64,000 nt of DNA from Neisseria sp. (GCF_030527965.1 NZ_JAUMZU010000011.1:24253-88252), one strand, 5' to 3'; shown: positions 18,437 through 27,008, numbered from the stretch's first letter. The notes: a model not told the origin generated them from the sequence alone. A program made the numbers and translations.

Positions 18437-19360
18437 ATGACCTTGACCGAATTACGTTACATTGTTGCCGTGGCGCAAGAGCGACACTTCGGTCGCGCTG
18501 CCCAGCGTTGTTTTGTTAGTCAGCCGACACTTTCTATCGCGATTAAAAAGCTGGAAGAAGAGCTGGCTGTATCTTTGTTCGACCGCAGCAGCAGCGAGAT
18601 TATCACTACTGACGCGGGCGAACGGATTATCGCGCAGGCCAGAAAAGTGTTGGAGGCGGCGGATGTTATCAAACATCTTGCTACCGAAGAACAAAATGAG
18701 TTGGAAGGTCCACTCAAGCTCGGGCTGATTTTTACCGTGGCGCCTTATCTTTTGCCAAAATTGATTGTGGCCTTGCGCAGCACCGCGCCTAAAATGCCGT
18801 TAATGCTGGATGAAAACTATACCAACCCGCTTACCGAGTCGCTCAAACGCGGTGATTTGGATGCCATTATTGTGGCGGAGCCTTTCCATGAGCCGGGCGT
18901 GGTCAATCTGCCGTTGTATGACGAGCCGTTTTTTGTGATTGTGCCTAAAGGACATCCTTTTGAAGAACTGGATGCAGTGAGTACTCACCAGTTGTCGGAG
19001 GAGCGAGTGCTTTTGCTAACCGAAGGCAACTGTATGCGTGATCAGGTGTTGGATAGTTGTTCTGATTTGGCTTCCCGACAGAAAATTCTCGGCTTGACCA
19101 ATACGCTGCAAGGCAGTTCTATCAATACCATCCGCCATATGGTGGCCAGTGGTTTGGGTATCAGCGTTTTGCCTGCTACGGCCTTAACTGAAAACGACCA
19201 TATGTTGTTCAGTATTATTCCGTTTGAGGGAGAGGCGCCCAGCCGGCGCATTATTCTGGCTTACCGCCGTAATTTTGTACGCCCTAAAGCGCTTGCCACC
19301 ATTCGCCAGGCGATTTTTCAATCTAAGTTGGCTGGTGTTCATTTTTTGCACAATGCGTAA
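18437..19360 (+). CDS. oxyR: Hydrogen peroxide-sensing LysR regulator OxyR
   Basis: LysR-type activator/repressor responding to peroxide through an intramolecular disulfide. The product is 307 residues. The N-terminal helix-turn-helix (about 1-60: TELRYIVAVAQERHFGRAA, VSQPTLSIAIKKLEE) precedes the sensing domain. The two redox cysteines are present nine residues apart in EGNCMRDQVLDSC, matching E. coli Cys199 and Cys208. Linkage to the min operon is the arrangement I recall from N. gonorrhoeae. A terminator follows at 19372. Confidence 0.96.
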   Translation: MTLTELRYIVAVAQERHFGRAAQRCFVSQPTLSIAIKKLEEELAVSLFDRSSSEIITTDAGERIIAQARKVLEAADVIKHLATEEQNELEGPLKLGLIFTVAPYLLPKLIVALRSTAPKMPLMLDENYTNPLTESLKRGDLDAIIVAEPFHEPGVVNLPLYDEPFFVIVPKGHPFEELDAVSTHQLSEERVLLLTEGNCMRDQVLDSCSDLASRQKILGLTNTLQGSSINTIRHMVASGLGISVLPATALTENDHMLFSIIPFEGEAPSRRIILAYRRNFVRPKALATIRQAIFQSKLAGVHFLHNA

Positions 19361-19371
19361 CCTGATTTTTC

Positions 19372-19395
19372 TGCCCGAATTATTCGGGCATTTTT
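19372..19395 (+). terminator. Terminator of minCDE-oxyR
   Basis: Stem TGCCCGAA/TTCGGGCA with a three-base loop, followed by five T. It starts 11 bases after the oxyR stop codon and ends 8 bases before the crcB start codon. Confidence 0.88.
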
Positions 19396-19403
19396 CATAA
19401 TTT

Positions 19404-19790
19404 ATGTTGTTCAGTATTGCTTTTATTGTTGCCGGCGCGGCGATAGGTTCTTTATTGCGCTGGTGTTTGGGCATTTGGCTTGCCCAGACGGTTAGTTGGC
19501 TGTCGTTTGGCACTTTGGCGGCGAATTGGATCGGTGCGTACTTAATTGGTGTGTTTGCTGCTTTGTTTGCCCGTTGGCCAGAAATGAGCCCGAACGTGCA
19601 GCTTTTTCTGATTACCGGTTTTCTCGGCAGTTTAACGACTTTTTCAGGCTTTTCTTTGGAAGTGGTCAATATGCTGCAGGCGCAGCGATGGGGTGCTGCC
19701 TTGCTGACGGCCGGATTGCATTTGTTCGGCTCTTTATGCTGGACGATACTGGGGATGATGACGGTTGCGACTTTGAGAAATATTACGTAG
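19404..19790 (+). CDS. crcB: Fluoride ion exporter CrcB/Fluc
   Basis: Dual-topology dimeric fluoride channel in the inner membrane. The product is 128 residues with four transmembrane segments. Conserved positions are visible: GAAIGSLLRW near the N-terminus, the pore Asn in LAANWIGAYLIG, and the TGFLGSLTTFSGFSLE signature in helix 3. Only 43 bases separate it from oxyR and they are filled by a terminator, so no crcB-type fluoride riboswitch fits here. How it is transcribed is unclear; read-through from oxyR is possible. Confidence 0.93.
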   Translation: MLFSIAFIVAGAAIGSLLRWCLGIWLAQTVSWLSFGTLAANWIGAYLIGVFAALFARWPEMSPNVQLFLITGFLGSLTTFSGFSLEVVNMLQAQRWGAALLTAGLHLFGSLCWTILGMMTVATLRNIT

Positions 19791-19808
19791 TTATCGCCTG
19801 TTTTTTAA

Positions 19809-19856
19809 AAAAGCCTGTCTGAAAGCTGCTATGGAGTGGCTTTCAGACAGGCTTTT
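19809..19856. terminator. DUS terminator between crcB and pyrI
   Basis: 17-base arms AAAAGCCTGTCTGAAAG and complement around a 14-base loop, placed between convergent genes. Confidence 0.82.
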
Positions 19857-19874
19857 ACTTTGCGAACCGGTTTT

Positions 19875-20333
19875 TTAAGCTTCGGTAACGGATTCTCGTG
19901 CGAAGGTTTTTTCGCAGTAATGGCATTTCAATCGCGTGCTGCCTTGGTGTTGCCGCACGTAAAAACGGCTGGTTACCGGCTCGCCGTGGCTGGCGCAATT
20001 GGCATTGGGGCATTGGAACACTTCGCTGATGGTTTCCGGCAGTTGAAGTTGCAATTTTCTAACCACTTTGAAGCGTTCGATAACGTTGACCGTTGCTTCC
20101 GGGGCGAATAAGGCCAAGCGGTTGGCGGCCTTTTCATCAAACCATACATCTTTGATTTTGATAATGTCTTTATGGCTGTAGCTTTTGCTCGGCAGGTTGA
20201 AGCCTACGGTTACGGCGCTACCGTAATCAAGTAATTTGAATTGACGCAGGATGGTTAAACCCAGTCCGGCGGGAATGTGGTCGATAACGGTGCCGTTTTC
20301 GATGGCTTCGACGCTGAGTTGTTTTTGACCCAT
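19875..20333 (-). CDS. pyrI: Aspartate carbamoyltransferase regulatory chain
   Basis: Regulatory subunit carrying the nucleotide effector site of class B aspartate transcarbamoylase. The product is 152 residues. The N-terminal allosteric domain includes [16 protein letters not shown]. The C-terminal zinc domain has four Cys in CPNANC and CHYC. It is encoded 11 bases downstream of pyrB on the same strand, so the enzyme should be CTP/UTP-regulated as in enterobacteria. Confidence 0.97.
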   Translation of the reverse strand: MGQKQLSVEAIENGTVIDHIPAGLGLTILRQFKLLDYGSAVTVGFNLPSKSYSHKDIIKIKDVWFDEKAANRLALFAPEATVNVIERFKVVRKLQLQLPETISEVFQCPNANCASHGEPVTSRFYVRQHQGSTRLKCHYCEKTFARESVTEA

Positions 20334-20344
20334 ATTGGCGCTCC

Positions 20345-21265
20345 TTATATTTCTTCGTTCAGAATCAATGACAAAATGGCCTGGCGGGCATAGACCCCGT
20401 TGGTTGCCTGTTGGAAATAATAGGCGTAAGGCGTCGGGTCAACATCGGGGTGGATTTCGTCTACGCGCGGCAGTGGATGCAGGATGCGCAGGTTGGGCTT
20501 GGCATGCGCAAGCATATCGGCGCTTAAGTTGAATTTACCTTGGATTTTGGCAAATTCTTGCTCGTCGAAGCGTTCGCGCTGTACGCGGGTCATGTAGAGG
20601 ATGTCTGCCCATTCGATGGCGCTTTCCAAATCGGGCAGAATTTCATAGGTGCAGCCTGCTTCGTCTAATTCTTCGGTGATGTAAGCCGGCATGGCGAGGC
20701 TTGGCGGGGAGACGAATGCGAAGCTACATTTCCAGCGTTTGAGCGCTTGTGCAAGGGAGTGTACGGTGCGGCCGTATTTCAGATCGCCTGCCATGGCGAT
20801 TTTTAAGTTGCTTAAAGTGCCTTGTGTTTCGTAAATCGTAACCAAATCCAAGAGGGTTTGGCTTGGGTGTTGGTTGGTTCCGTCGCCGGCATTGATGACC
20901 GGAACCTGGGAAAATTCGGCCAACACGCGGGCAGCGCCGTCTTTAGGGTGGCGCTGGATAATGGCATCGGTGTAGCTGGAAATGATGCGGGCGGTATCGG
21001 CCAGCGTTTCGCCTTTTTTGGCGCTGGTGTTGGCGCCGTCGGCAAAGCCGATGACTTTACCGCCGAGGCGCTGTACGGCCGTTTCAAAGGAAAGGCGGGT
21101 GCGGGTGGACGGCTCGAAAAAGCAGGAGCCGATAAGCTTGCCTTCCAATAAATGGTCGCACGGCTCGGCTTTCAGCTTGAGCGAAGTGTGCAGCAGCAAT
21201 TCGAGCTGTTCGGTGGAGAGATCGGAAATGGAAATCAGGTTTTTCCGGTATAAAAGATTGGCCAT
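20345..21265 (-). CDS. pyrB: Aspartate carbamoyltransferase catalytic chain
   Basis: First committed step of pyrimidine synthesis: carbamoyl phosphate plus aspartate. The product is 306 residues. Carbamoyl-phosphate and aspartate motifs are visible: [15 protein letters not shown] (STRTR), the HPSQTLLDL loop, [10 protein letters not shown] and HPLPRVDEI. The start at 21265 has AAGGA at seven bases, better than the ATG at 21271, which abuts the same site. A leader peptide and intrinsic terminator precede it (21324-21417), which indicates attenuation control. Confidence 0.97.
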   Translation of the reverse strand: MANLLYRKNLISISDLSTEQLELLLHTSLKLKAEPCDHLLEGKLIGSCFFEPSTRTRLSFETAVQRLGGKVIGFADGANTSAKKGETLADTARIISSYTDAIIQRHPKDGAARVLAEFSQVPVINAGDGTNQHPSQTLLDLVTIYETQGTLSNLKIAMAGDLKYGRTVHSLAQALKRWKCSFAFVSPPSLAMPAYITEELDEAGCTYEILPDLESAIEWADILYMTRVQRERFDEQEFAKIQGKFNLSADMLAHAKPNLRILHPLPRVDEIHPDVDPTPYAYYFQQATNGVYARQAILSLILNEEI

Positions 21266-21323
21266 TGGCATTCCTTTTCATAAAGCGGGAAACGGATTGG
21301 CACGGGCAGGGCGGCGTGGCCGT

Positions 21324-21353
21324 AAAAAAACCCGTTTTACCAAATAAAACGGG
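21324..21353 (-). terminator. pyrBI attenuator hairpin
   Basis: Read on the minus strand: CCCGTTTTA, loop TTTGG, TAAAACGGG, then seven T. It is a textbook intrinsic terminator 58 bases upstream of the pyrB start codon and 4 bases after the stop codon of a 19-codon leader. A terminator placed ahead of the gene on its own strand has no purpose other than attenuation or ending upstream read-through. Confidence 0.85.
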
Positions 21354-21357
21354 CTGT

Positions 21358-21417
21358 TTACGGCAGCGTTGTTGCGGCTGCTCGGCTGAGTGATGCGGTA
21401 TGGGTTATGGGTTGCAT
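21358..21417 (-). CDS. Putative pyrBI leader peptide
   Basis: A 19-codon frame reading MQPITHTASLSRAAATTLP whose TAA lies 4 bases before the attenuator stem. It has only a weak ribosome site (CGGAATCATC before ATG). A ribosome finishing this frame would cover the 5' arm of the hairpin and prevent termination. That is the logic of the enterobacterial pyrL/pyrBI attenuator, although there the leader frame runs through the hairpin. The peptide itself resembles nothing I know. Called from position and frame only. Confidence 0.5.
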   Translation of the reverse strand: MQPITHTASLSRAAATTLP

Positions 21418-21446
21418 GATGATTCCGTTGCAAATTGTTTGGCGTG

Positions 21447-21475
21447 ATTATCGCATAAACGATGCCTGTCTGAAA
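21447..21475 (-). promoter_or_regulatory. Candidate pyrBI promoter
   Basis: On the minus strand GATAAT (21447-21452) follows a weak -35 (TTTCAG/TTCAGA, spacing 16-17) that overlaps the DUS arm. Transcription would start about 20 bases before the leader ATG. Confidence 0.4.
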
Positions 21476-21493
21476 ATGTTTTCAGACAGGCAT
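21462..21493. terminator. DUS inverted repeat between speD and pyrB
   Basis: 15-base arms ATGCCTGTCTGAAAA and complement with a two-base loop. It lies 16 bases after the speD stop codon on the minus strand, so it terminates the speD operon while abutting the pyrBI promoter. Confidence 0.82.
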
Positions 21494-21508
21494 GAAGGTG
21501 ATCATGCG

Positions 21509-21865
21509 TCAGCTTAAATTTTGCCCGCGAAGCCGAACCGACCATTCGGTTTGCTCTGGTTTGAAAGCGTCGCACAAGAAACGACGGACTTGCTCCAGCT
21601 GCATCTGGCCACATAGGAAAATATCGATGGCGGCGAAGCGGTGTTCCGGCCAGGTGTGGATGCTGATATGCGATTCGGCCAGCAGCAAAACGCCGGTAAC
21701 GCCGCCTTCCCCGCCGAAACGGTGGAAATGGCCGCCCAGAATGGTTGCGCCGCCTGCGGCTGCGGCTTGTTGCAATAGGTTTTTCAGACAGGCATCATCG
21801 CGCAGCAGCGCGGCTTCGCAGCCATACAAATCCAATAGGCCGTGGCTGCTTGGATGATAGCTCAT
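21509..21865 (-). CDS. speD: S-adenosylmethionine decarboxylase proenzyme
   Basis: Pyruvoyl enzyme making decarboxylated AdoMet, the aminopropyl donor for spermidine. The product is 118 residues, the small prokaryotic class. Autocleavage would occur between E64 and S65 in LLAESHISIHTWPE, with the partner His70 and Cys85 at the spacing of the Thermotoga enzyme. Its ATG overlaps the DUF4178 gene stop by four bases, so it is the last gene of a leftward operon. A DUS 12-mer lies inside the coding sequence near 21784. The aminopropyl acceptor enzyme is probably the divergent gene at 25416. Confidence 0.93.
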   Translation of the reverse strand: MSYHPSSHGLLDLYGCEAALLRDDACLKNLLQQAAAAGGATILGGHFHRFGGEGGVTGVLLLAESHISIHTWPEHRFAAIDIFLCGQMQLEQVRRFLCDAFKPEQTEWSVRLRGQNLS

Positions 21866-23553
21866 TTGTGCCCTCCGGAAAAACCGCCGCTATGCCCGCC
21901 GAAACCTGTTCCGGTACCGAAATAGCTATTGCTGTTGGTATTGTCTTCAGCCGTAGACAAATAGTTGAAAAAGGTAAAGAAGGCAATGATGATAAGCGAT
22001 GAGATGAGATAGGCGGATACGGTTGGTTGCTCGCCGTTGTCGCCGCGGGATTTTTTAAACAGGAAAAATAGGCCGATGGCCAAAATAATGAGCGACCAGA
22101 TGATGTCTGTTGACGAGACTAAGGTTGGCAGATTAAGGATGACGAAGATGCCCGACATCAGAGCAACCAGTGTCCACGATACTGTGGCGGCAGACATTTG
22201 AGCCGTATATTTGGGGATGTCTGTCTGCTTGAGCTGGAACCATTCGGCAATCTGCGCATAGGCGACCGGCGTGCTTTTGCTCCAAGCCAATTCTTCGGCT
22301 GAATATTCGGCCGACAGCTTGTTTTGGCCGGTTTTATAGTCGGAATAATAGTTCAGATCGCCTTGCCTAACATGCCAGTAAAAGGCGCCGGCAGCATAAC
22401 TGACCCGACCGCCGTAATCGTAAAGTTTGGGGCAACCTTGCGGCTGGCCGTTGATATCGAGGCGCGGCCAGTCGTTAAGCGTTTCAGACAGGCTCCATTC
22501 TCCTTCGGAGGTTTCGACAACCCATAGGAAACCGGCTTGCGGGTTATACAGCAGATATTCAATCCATGAGCCTTCCGGCACCATGCCGCTTGGGGGTTTT
22601 CCATAAAGCGCGTCGAATGTATCCTGCGCGGGCAGCTCGTCTTTGCGCACTGCACCGATTACGGTGTAAACCGTATTGTTGATGCGGCCTTGCGAACCGA
22701 GTGGCAGCCGTAGCGCTTCTTCCTGCGCCTGCCGCATGTGATTGGCCTGAATCAGCTCCGCTTTCCCGGCGGAAGTGTCCAATTCGCTGCCGCAGGCAGG
22801 GCAGACCACCGTGCCGGTTATGCCGTTAATCCAGTGTACGGGAGAGCCGCAATTGGGGCAGTTTTCCGATTGTCGGCTGCCTTTGAGCTTGCCGGCGCTT
22901 TCGGTAATTTGTTCGTCGCTGCGCGTGTGGGTGAGTTGCAGTTCGGCCAAGTTTACGCCGCGACCGAGAAAGCCTTCCGGTTGGTTGTTGGCATAATCGA
23001 GCGTTAGAAAAACGTTTTCCCAGCGCCAGTCGGATACGCGGTTGATGCTTTGCGGTTGCAAGGGAAACGGCAGCTCGCCTTCCGCTGCTGCGCGTTGCAG
23101 GGTGATTTTGCGCACATCGGAAGCGATGAATCTTTTGCTTTGGTAGGTAATGGTGCTGAAGCCGGCACGCGTATCTTCAAAGGCAGGGGTGTCGGCGGGC
23201 AAGTCGCCGACCGAGCGGGTGAATACGTAAAGGTCTCCCGCTTCGGAGAGCCAGCCGGTGCTTCCGTCGTCAAACAGGGCATACCATTCGTTCCACATGC
23301 CCTCGTCGTAACGCACTTGCAGGCGGCCGATTAGCGTGAAGCCGGACGTGTTTAATTTGCCCGTGGTGCCTATCTGCAAGGGGCTGAAGTCTTCCAGCAG
23401 GGCGGAATCGCGACCGGTGTCGGTAATACCGCCGTCGTGCCGCACCAGCATGCTGTGGCAATAGCCGCACACCAGCGTTACCGCGGTGGCCGAATGGGCG
23501 TGTACGGGTGCGCCGCAGCTGGGGCAATCGGTTTTAAATAAGGGTTCGCTCAT
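21862..23553 (-). CDS. DUF4178 zinc-ribbon membrane protein
   Basis: A 563-residue protein of unknown function. The N-terminal zinc ribbon (CPSCGAPVHA...CGYCHS, residues about 11-35) is followed by a DUF4178-type beta-rich domain (about 55-200). A second zinc ribbon (CPNCGSPVHW...CPACGS) and a second DUF4178-type domain (about 285-430) follow. Two hydrophobic helices at about 458-502 and one near 525-540 precede a Gly/Ser/His tail (GGHSGGFSGGHK). The duplicated ribbon/DUF4178 architecture suggests a membrane-tethered adaptor. Its neighbours are speD (4-base overlap) and an SPFH protein 62 bases upstream. The association with polyamine genes recurs in other bacteria (from memory). Confidence 0.8.
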   Translation of the reverse strand: MSEPLFKTDCPSCGAPVHAHSATAVTLVCGYCHSMLVRHDGGITDTGRDSALLEDFSPLQIGTTGKLNTSGFTLIGRLQVRYDEGMWNEWYALFDDGSTGWLSEAGDLYVFTRSVGDLPADTPAFEDTRAGFSTITYQSKRFIASDVRKITLQRAAAEGELPFPLQPQSINRVSDWRWENVFLTLDYANNQPEGFLGRGVNLAELQLTHTRSDEQITESAGKLKGSRQSENCPNCGSPVHWINGITGTVVCPACGSELDTSAGKAELIQANHMRQAQEEALRLPLGSQGRINNTVYTVIGAVRKDELPAQDTFDALYGKPPSGMVPEGSWIEYLLYNPQAGFLWVVETSEGEWSLSETLNDWPRLDINGQPQGCPKLYDYGGRVSYAAGAFYWHVRQGDLNYYSDYKTGQNKLSAEYSAEELAWSKSTPVAYAQIAEWFQLKQTDIPKYTAQMSAATVSWTLVALMSGIFVILNLPTLVSSTDIIWSLIILAIGLFFLFKKSRGDNGEQPTVSAYLISSLIIIAFFTFFNYLSTAEDNTNSNSYFGTGTGFGGHSGGFSGGHK

Positions 23554-23572
23554 AGAAAATCGCTTGTTCCTG

Positions 23573-23609
23573 CAATGCCTGTCTGAAAACGATTTTCAGA
23601 CAGGCATTG
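23573..23609. terminator. DUS inverted repeat inside the speD cluster
   Basis: 17-base arms CAATGCCTGTCTGAAAA and complement with a three-base loop. It lies between two same-strand genes, 6 bases after the SPFH gene stop codon. It could make expression of the SPFH gene exceed that of the DUF4178-speD pair. Confidence 0.75.
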
Positions 23610-23615
23610 TATCCT

Positions 23616-24629
23616 TTAGCCAATCAGTTGCTTCAATACTTCTTCTTTGGCTTTTGCATAATCTTCGGCTGAAATCAGACCATTATCCAACAAGGATTTC
23701 AGTTTCGCCAGTTTGGCTTGAGCATCTTCTGCGGCGGCAGCCGGCGTAGCCGATTCGGCGGCTTGCGGCTGTGCCATGCCCGCCATCGCGCCTGCCATCG
23801 CCTGCCCGATGCGGGCACCCACGCCGATGCCGGCGCCTATTCCGGCCAGGCCGCCTTCGTTTTGTGCGGCCAGAGGAATCGATTGAGCGGTTTGATATTG
23901 AGTGTATTTGCCCATATCGCCGATGATGTCCATCGACATTTTGCTGTCGAGTGCTTTTTGTACGGCTTCCGGCAAGGTGATGCTTTCAACCGTGAAGTTT
24001 TCCAGTGTCAGGCCGAGTTTGGTAAACTCGGGCGCCAGCAGCTCGCTCATTTTTTGCGACAGCAATACTTGATTGGCTGCCATATCCAGAAAAGGGATGC
24101 CGGAAGTGCCGAAAGCCGCGGCCAGCTGGGTCATCGCGATGTTGCGCAGTTGTTGCTCCAGCTGCTCGCCGGTGTAGCTGGCACCTACGCCGGAAACTTC
24201 TTTGAAAAACGCGGCTGGTTCGCTGATGCGGTAGGAATACATGCCGAACGAGCGCAGCTGCACCACGCCGAATTCGGCGTCACGCACGGTTACCGGCTGG
24301 GCGGTGCCCCATTTGCGGGCGAGCTGCTGTTTGGTGTTGAAGAAATAAACGTCTGACTTGAAAGGGGATTGAAACAGCTTGTCCCAGTTTTTCAAGTTGG
24401 TTAGCAAGGGCAGCGTGTTGGTGTTGAGCGTGTAGCGGCCGGGCGAGAAAACGTCGGCGGTTTTGCCTTCGTCGACAAACATGGCCATTTGCGCTTCGCG
24501 CACGGTCAGGCTGGCGCCGTTTTGGATTTCCTGATCGGCAACCGGAAAACGCCATACCAGCACGGATTCGTCGGGATCGGGCCATTGGATGACATCGATG
24601 AATTGCTTCTTGATAAAGTTCCCAAGCAT
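23616..24629 (-). CDS. SPFH/band-7 protein with C-terminal SHOCT domain
   Basis: A 337-residue stomatin/prohibitin-like protein of the 'virion core protein' family (YdjI-like, COG4260). The N-terminal segment FIKKQFIDVIQWPDPDESV leads into an SPFH fold to about residue 230. A Gly/Ala-rich hydrophobic stretch (about 260-290) follows, and a SHOCT motif closes the protein (LKSLLDNGLISAEDYAKAKEEVL). SPFH proteins form membrane scaffolds; SHOCT is a short helical module seen in many oligomeric proteins. It lies between the DUF350 and DUF4178 genes on one strand. No separate transmembrane anchor is obvious at the N-terminus. Confidence 0.82.
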   Translation of the reverse strand: MLGNFIKKQFIDVIQWPDPDESVLVWRFPVADQEIQNGASLTVREAQMAMFVDEGKTADVFSPGRYTLNTNTLPLLTNLKNWDKLFQSPFKSDVYFFNTKQQLARKWGTAQPVTVRDAEFGVVQLRSFGMYSYRISEPAAFFKEVSGVGASYTGEQLEQQLRNIAMTQLAAAFGTSGIPFLDMAANQVLLSQKMSELLAPEFTKLGLTLENFTVESITLPEAVQKALDSKMSMDIIGDMGKYTQYQTAQSIPLAAQNEGGLAGIGAGIGVGARIGQAMAGAMAGMAQPQAAESATPAAAAEDAQAKLAKLKSLLDNGLISAEDYAKAKEEVLKQLIG

Positions 24630-24850
24630 ATGATTTTCCTTGTGATTGAATAACTCAAAATAAACCGGCAGGTACTCTGGCGAGCGGCATTTTACTGATC
24701 GTCAAACGGCGGTTTGCGTTGCATTTTTCTCTGCCGTAAATCTTTATTCATACAGCCGTTTTCTGCCCTTGGATTTTGCTGCCAGTAGTTAGTTTGTGGC
24801 GGTGGTCGCAACTTTCAAATGAGCCATTTGCAAAGCTGTATCAATTTTTA

Positions 24851-25261
24851 TCAGCTTAAACATGCGGCGTTTAACAGGCCGATGCTGATGGAAAACGCGC
24901 CGAACAAGGTGCCTACCGCGACATTGTTGTTAATCAGCTCTTCATTGGCACCGCGCACGATTTTGGTGGCGGCGAAATAAACCAGAATTTGAATCAGAGC
25001 GGCGCCTATGCCCCATAACACGAAATCGGGCAGGCTGACGCTATGTGAAATGCTGGAAGCCAACGCCAAGCAAAAACCGACGATGGCGCCGCCGAACGAT
25101 AAGGCGCAGGCCAGATTGCCGTTGCGGATTAGGCGGATTTCTTCGGCGGGCGTGATGTGCAGGTAAACGGCGGCGAATGCTGCGGTCATGGCGATGCCGA
25201 CCAGCATGTATTGCAGATAAATCAAATATTGCTCGAGAGAAATACTCACGGTTGCTCCCAT
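24851..25261 (-). CDS. DUF350 membrane protein
   Basis: A 136-residue integral membrane protein with four hydrophobic segments (about 12-34, 47-67, 76-97 and 112-133), of the DUF350 (YjfL-like) family. It is the first gene of the leftward DUF350-SPFH-DUF4178-speD run. The ATG at 25261 has no ribosome site, whereas GTG at 25249 has GGGAG five bases upstream. The true start may be this GTG, giving VSISLEQYL. Family members sit beside polyamine-related ATP-grasp or aminopropyltransferase genes in other genomes (from memory). Molecular function is unknown. Confidence 0.8.
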   Translation of the reverse strand: MGATVSISLEQYLIYLQYMLVGIAMTAAFAAVYLHITPAEEIRLIRNGNLACALSFGGAIVGFCLALASSISHSVSLPDFVLWGIGAALIQILVYFAATKIVRGANEELINNNVAVGTLFGAFSISIGLLNAACLS

Positions 25262-25415
25262 GTTTTATTCAGGTATGTTGCTATGATTATGCCACAAAAA
25301 CAGGCACCTGCCGCAAAAACGATAAATACCTGTCTGAAGGCCGTTTTTCAGGCAGGCATTCGGTGCCGAGCTGTTATAATCGGGCTTTTCAAGCCCTGGT
25401 GCCTGTCTGAAAATC

Positions 25416-26930
25416 ATGAAACTCAACCGCACTCTGATTATTTCTGTTTTTATCGTGGCCAGTTGCGGGCTGGCTTACGAGCTGATTATGGCGGCGTTGG
25501 CCAGCTATTTGCTGGGCGACAGCATTTTGCAGTTTTCTTCCATCATCGGCCTTTATCTTTTTGCAATGGGCATCGGCGCGCATCTGACCAAATACATTAA
25601 AGACGAAGACGCGCTGTCGCGGTTTATCGAAATCGAATTATTGGTCGGCGTGGTGGGCGGCCTTTGCGCGCTGGTTTTGTTTGTGGTTTTCGGTTTTTCC
25701 GTTGCGCCTTTCCGCAGTTTGCTTTATGCGCTGGTATTGGTTGTCGGCACCGTGGTCGGCATGGAGATTCCACTGGTGATGCGGGTGCTGAACCAGCAAC
25801 AGGCCGATTTTAAAGAGTTGGTTGCGCGCGTGCTGACGTTTGATTATCTCGGTGCGCTGGCGGTGTCGCTGTTGTTTCCGCTGGTATTGGCGCCGAAATT
25901 GGGCATGGCGCGTTCGGCATTGCTGTTTGGCCTCTTGAATGCTGCTGTTGCGATGCTGACTGCCAAATCTTTCCGAGCGCAACTACCGCGTTACCGCGCC
26001 ATACGTTTGCGCGGCATGATTGTGTTGCTGGTTTTGAGTGTGGCCTTTGTTTATGCGAACCGAATTACCTTCAGCGCCGAACAACGCTATTTCGACGACC
26101 CTATCGTGTATGAAAGCCACTCGCCCTATCAGCGGCTGGTGGTAACGCGTTGGAAAGACGATACGCGGCTGTATATCAACGGCAATCTGCAATTTTCATC
26201 GCGCGACGAAGCGCGTTATCATGAAGCGCTAGTGTTGCCGGCCATGCAAATGGCGGCTGCAGCGCGCCATATTCTGATTCTCGGCGGCGGCGATGGTTTG
26301 GCCGCGCGGGAGGTGCTCAAATACCCGCAGGTGGAAAAGGTAACGCTGGTCGATTTAGACCCGACGATGACCGACACGTTCAAACATTCCGCCGAATTAA
26401 GCAAACTCAATAACCGCGCTCTCAGCAACCCCAAGATGAACATTATTAACGCGGATGCGGGCAAGTGGCTGGAAGAAACGGGCGGGCAATTCGATGTCAT
26501 CATCGTGGATTTTCCCGATCCCTCTAATTTCTCGCTCGGCAAACTTTATTCCGTGCCGATGTATCGCTTGCTTGCACGGCACCTCGCCCCGGGCGGGTTG
26601 ATAACCGTGCAATCCACTTCGCCTTATTTCGCCCCCAATGCCTATTGGTCGGTTGTTGTTACGCTGGAAGCGGCCGGCTTGCATACCGCGCCTTATCATG
26701 TTTACGTTCCCTCTTTCGGCGAATGGGGCTTCGTGTTGGCGGCCAAGGAAAACCATTTTCCCGCATTGCAGAAATTCGACGTTCCGACCCGTTTTCTAAA
26801 CGCGCAGACCGCCGCCGAAATGTTCCGGTTTCCGCCTGATATGGCGCGGCGCCCAGTCGAGCCGAATTTTCTGAACACGCAGGCGCTGGTTAATTATTTT
26901 GAGAAAGATTGGGCGAATGTGATACGCTGA
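25416..26930 (+). CDS. speE: Membrane-anchored spermidine synthase (polyamine aminopropyltransferase)
   Basis: A 504-residue two-part protein. Residues 1-210 contain about seven hydrophobic helices. Residues about 225-460 form the aminopropyltransferase fold, with AdoMet-site motifs ILGGGDGLAAREVLKY and TLVDLDPTM and the catalytic-loop DFPDPSNFSLGKLYSVPMY. It would transfer the aminopropyl group from the speD product to putrescine or a similar amine near the membrane. It is divergent from the DUF350 gene. A single DUS (25400-25412) sits just before the start codon. The membrane half distinguishes it from classical soluble SpeE; the acceptor amine cannot be told from sequence. Confidence 0.88.
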   Translation: MKLNRTLIISVFIVASCGLAYELIMAALASYLLGDSILQFSSIIGLYLFAMGIGAHLTKYIKDEDALSRFIEIELLVGVVGGLCALVLFVVFGFSVAPFRSLLYALVLVVGTVVGMEIPLVMRVLNQQQADFKELVARVLTFDYLGALAVSLLFPLVLAPKLGMARSALLFGLLNAAVAMLTAKSFRAQLPRYRAIRLRGMIVLLVLSVAFVYANRITFSAEQRYFDDPIVYESHSPYQRLVVTRWKDDTRLYINGNLQFSSRDEARYHEALVLPAMQMAAAARHILILGGGDGLAAREVLKYPQVEKVTLVDLDPTMTDTFKHSAELSKLNNRALSNPKMNIINADAGKWLEETGGQFDVIIVDFPDPSNFSLGKLYSVPMYRLLARHLAPGGLITVQSTSPYFAPNAYWSVVVTLEAAGLHTAPYHVYVPSFGEWGFVLAAKENHFPALQKFDVPTRFLNAQTAAEMFRFPPDMARRPVEPNFLNTQALVNYFEKDWANVIR

Positions 26931-26934
26931 AACC

Positions 26935-26969
26935 AATGCCTGTCTGAAAGTCCTGTTCAGACAGGCATT
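26935..26969. terminator. DUS terminator after speE
   Basis: 14-base arms AATGCCTGTCTGAA and complement around a seven-base loop, 5 bases after the speE stop codon. Confidence 0.8.
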
Positions 26970-27008
26970 ATGTTAAAATCACGTTCTTAAAGATTAAATG
27001 ACATAGAC

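Noticed and set aside
19361..19403. Fluoride riboswitch before crcB
   Set aside because: Only 43 bases separate oxyR and crcB, and a plain terminator occupies most of them.
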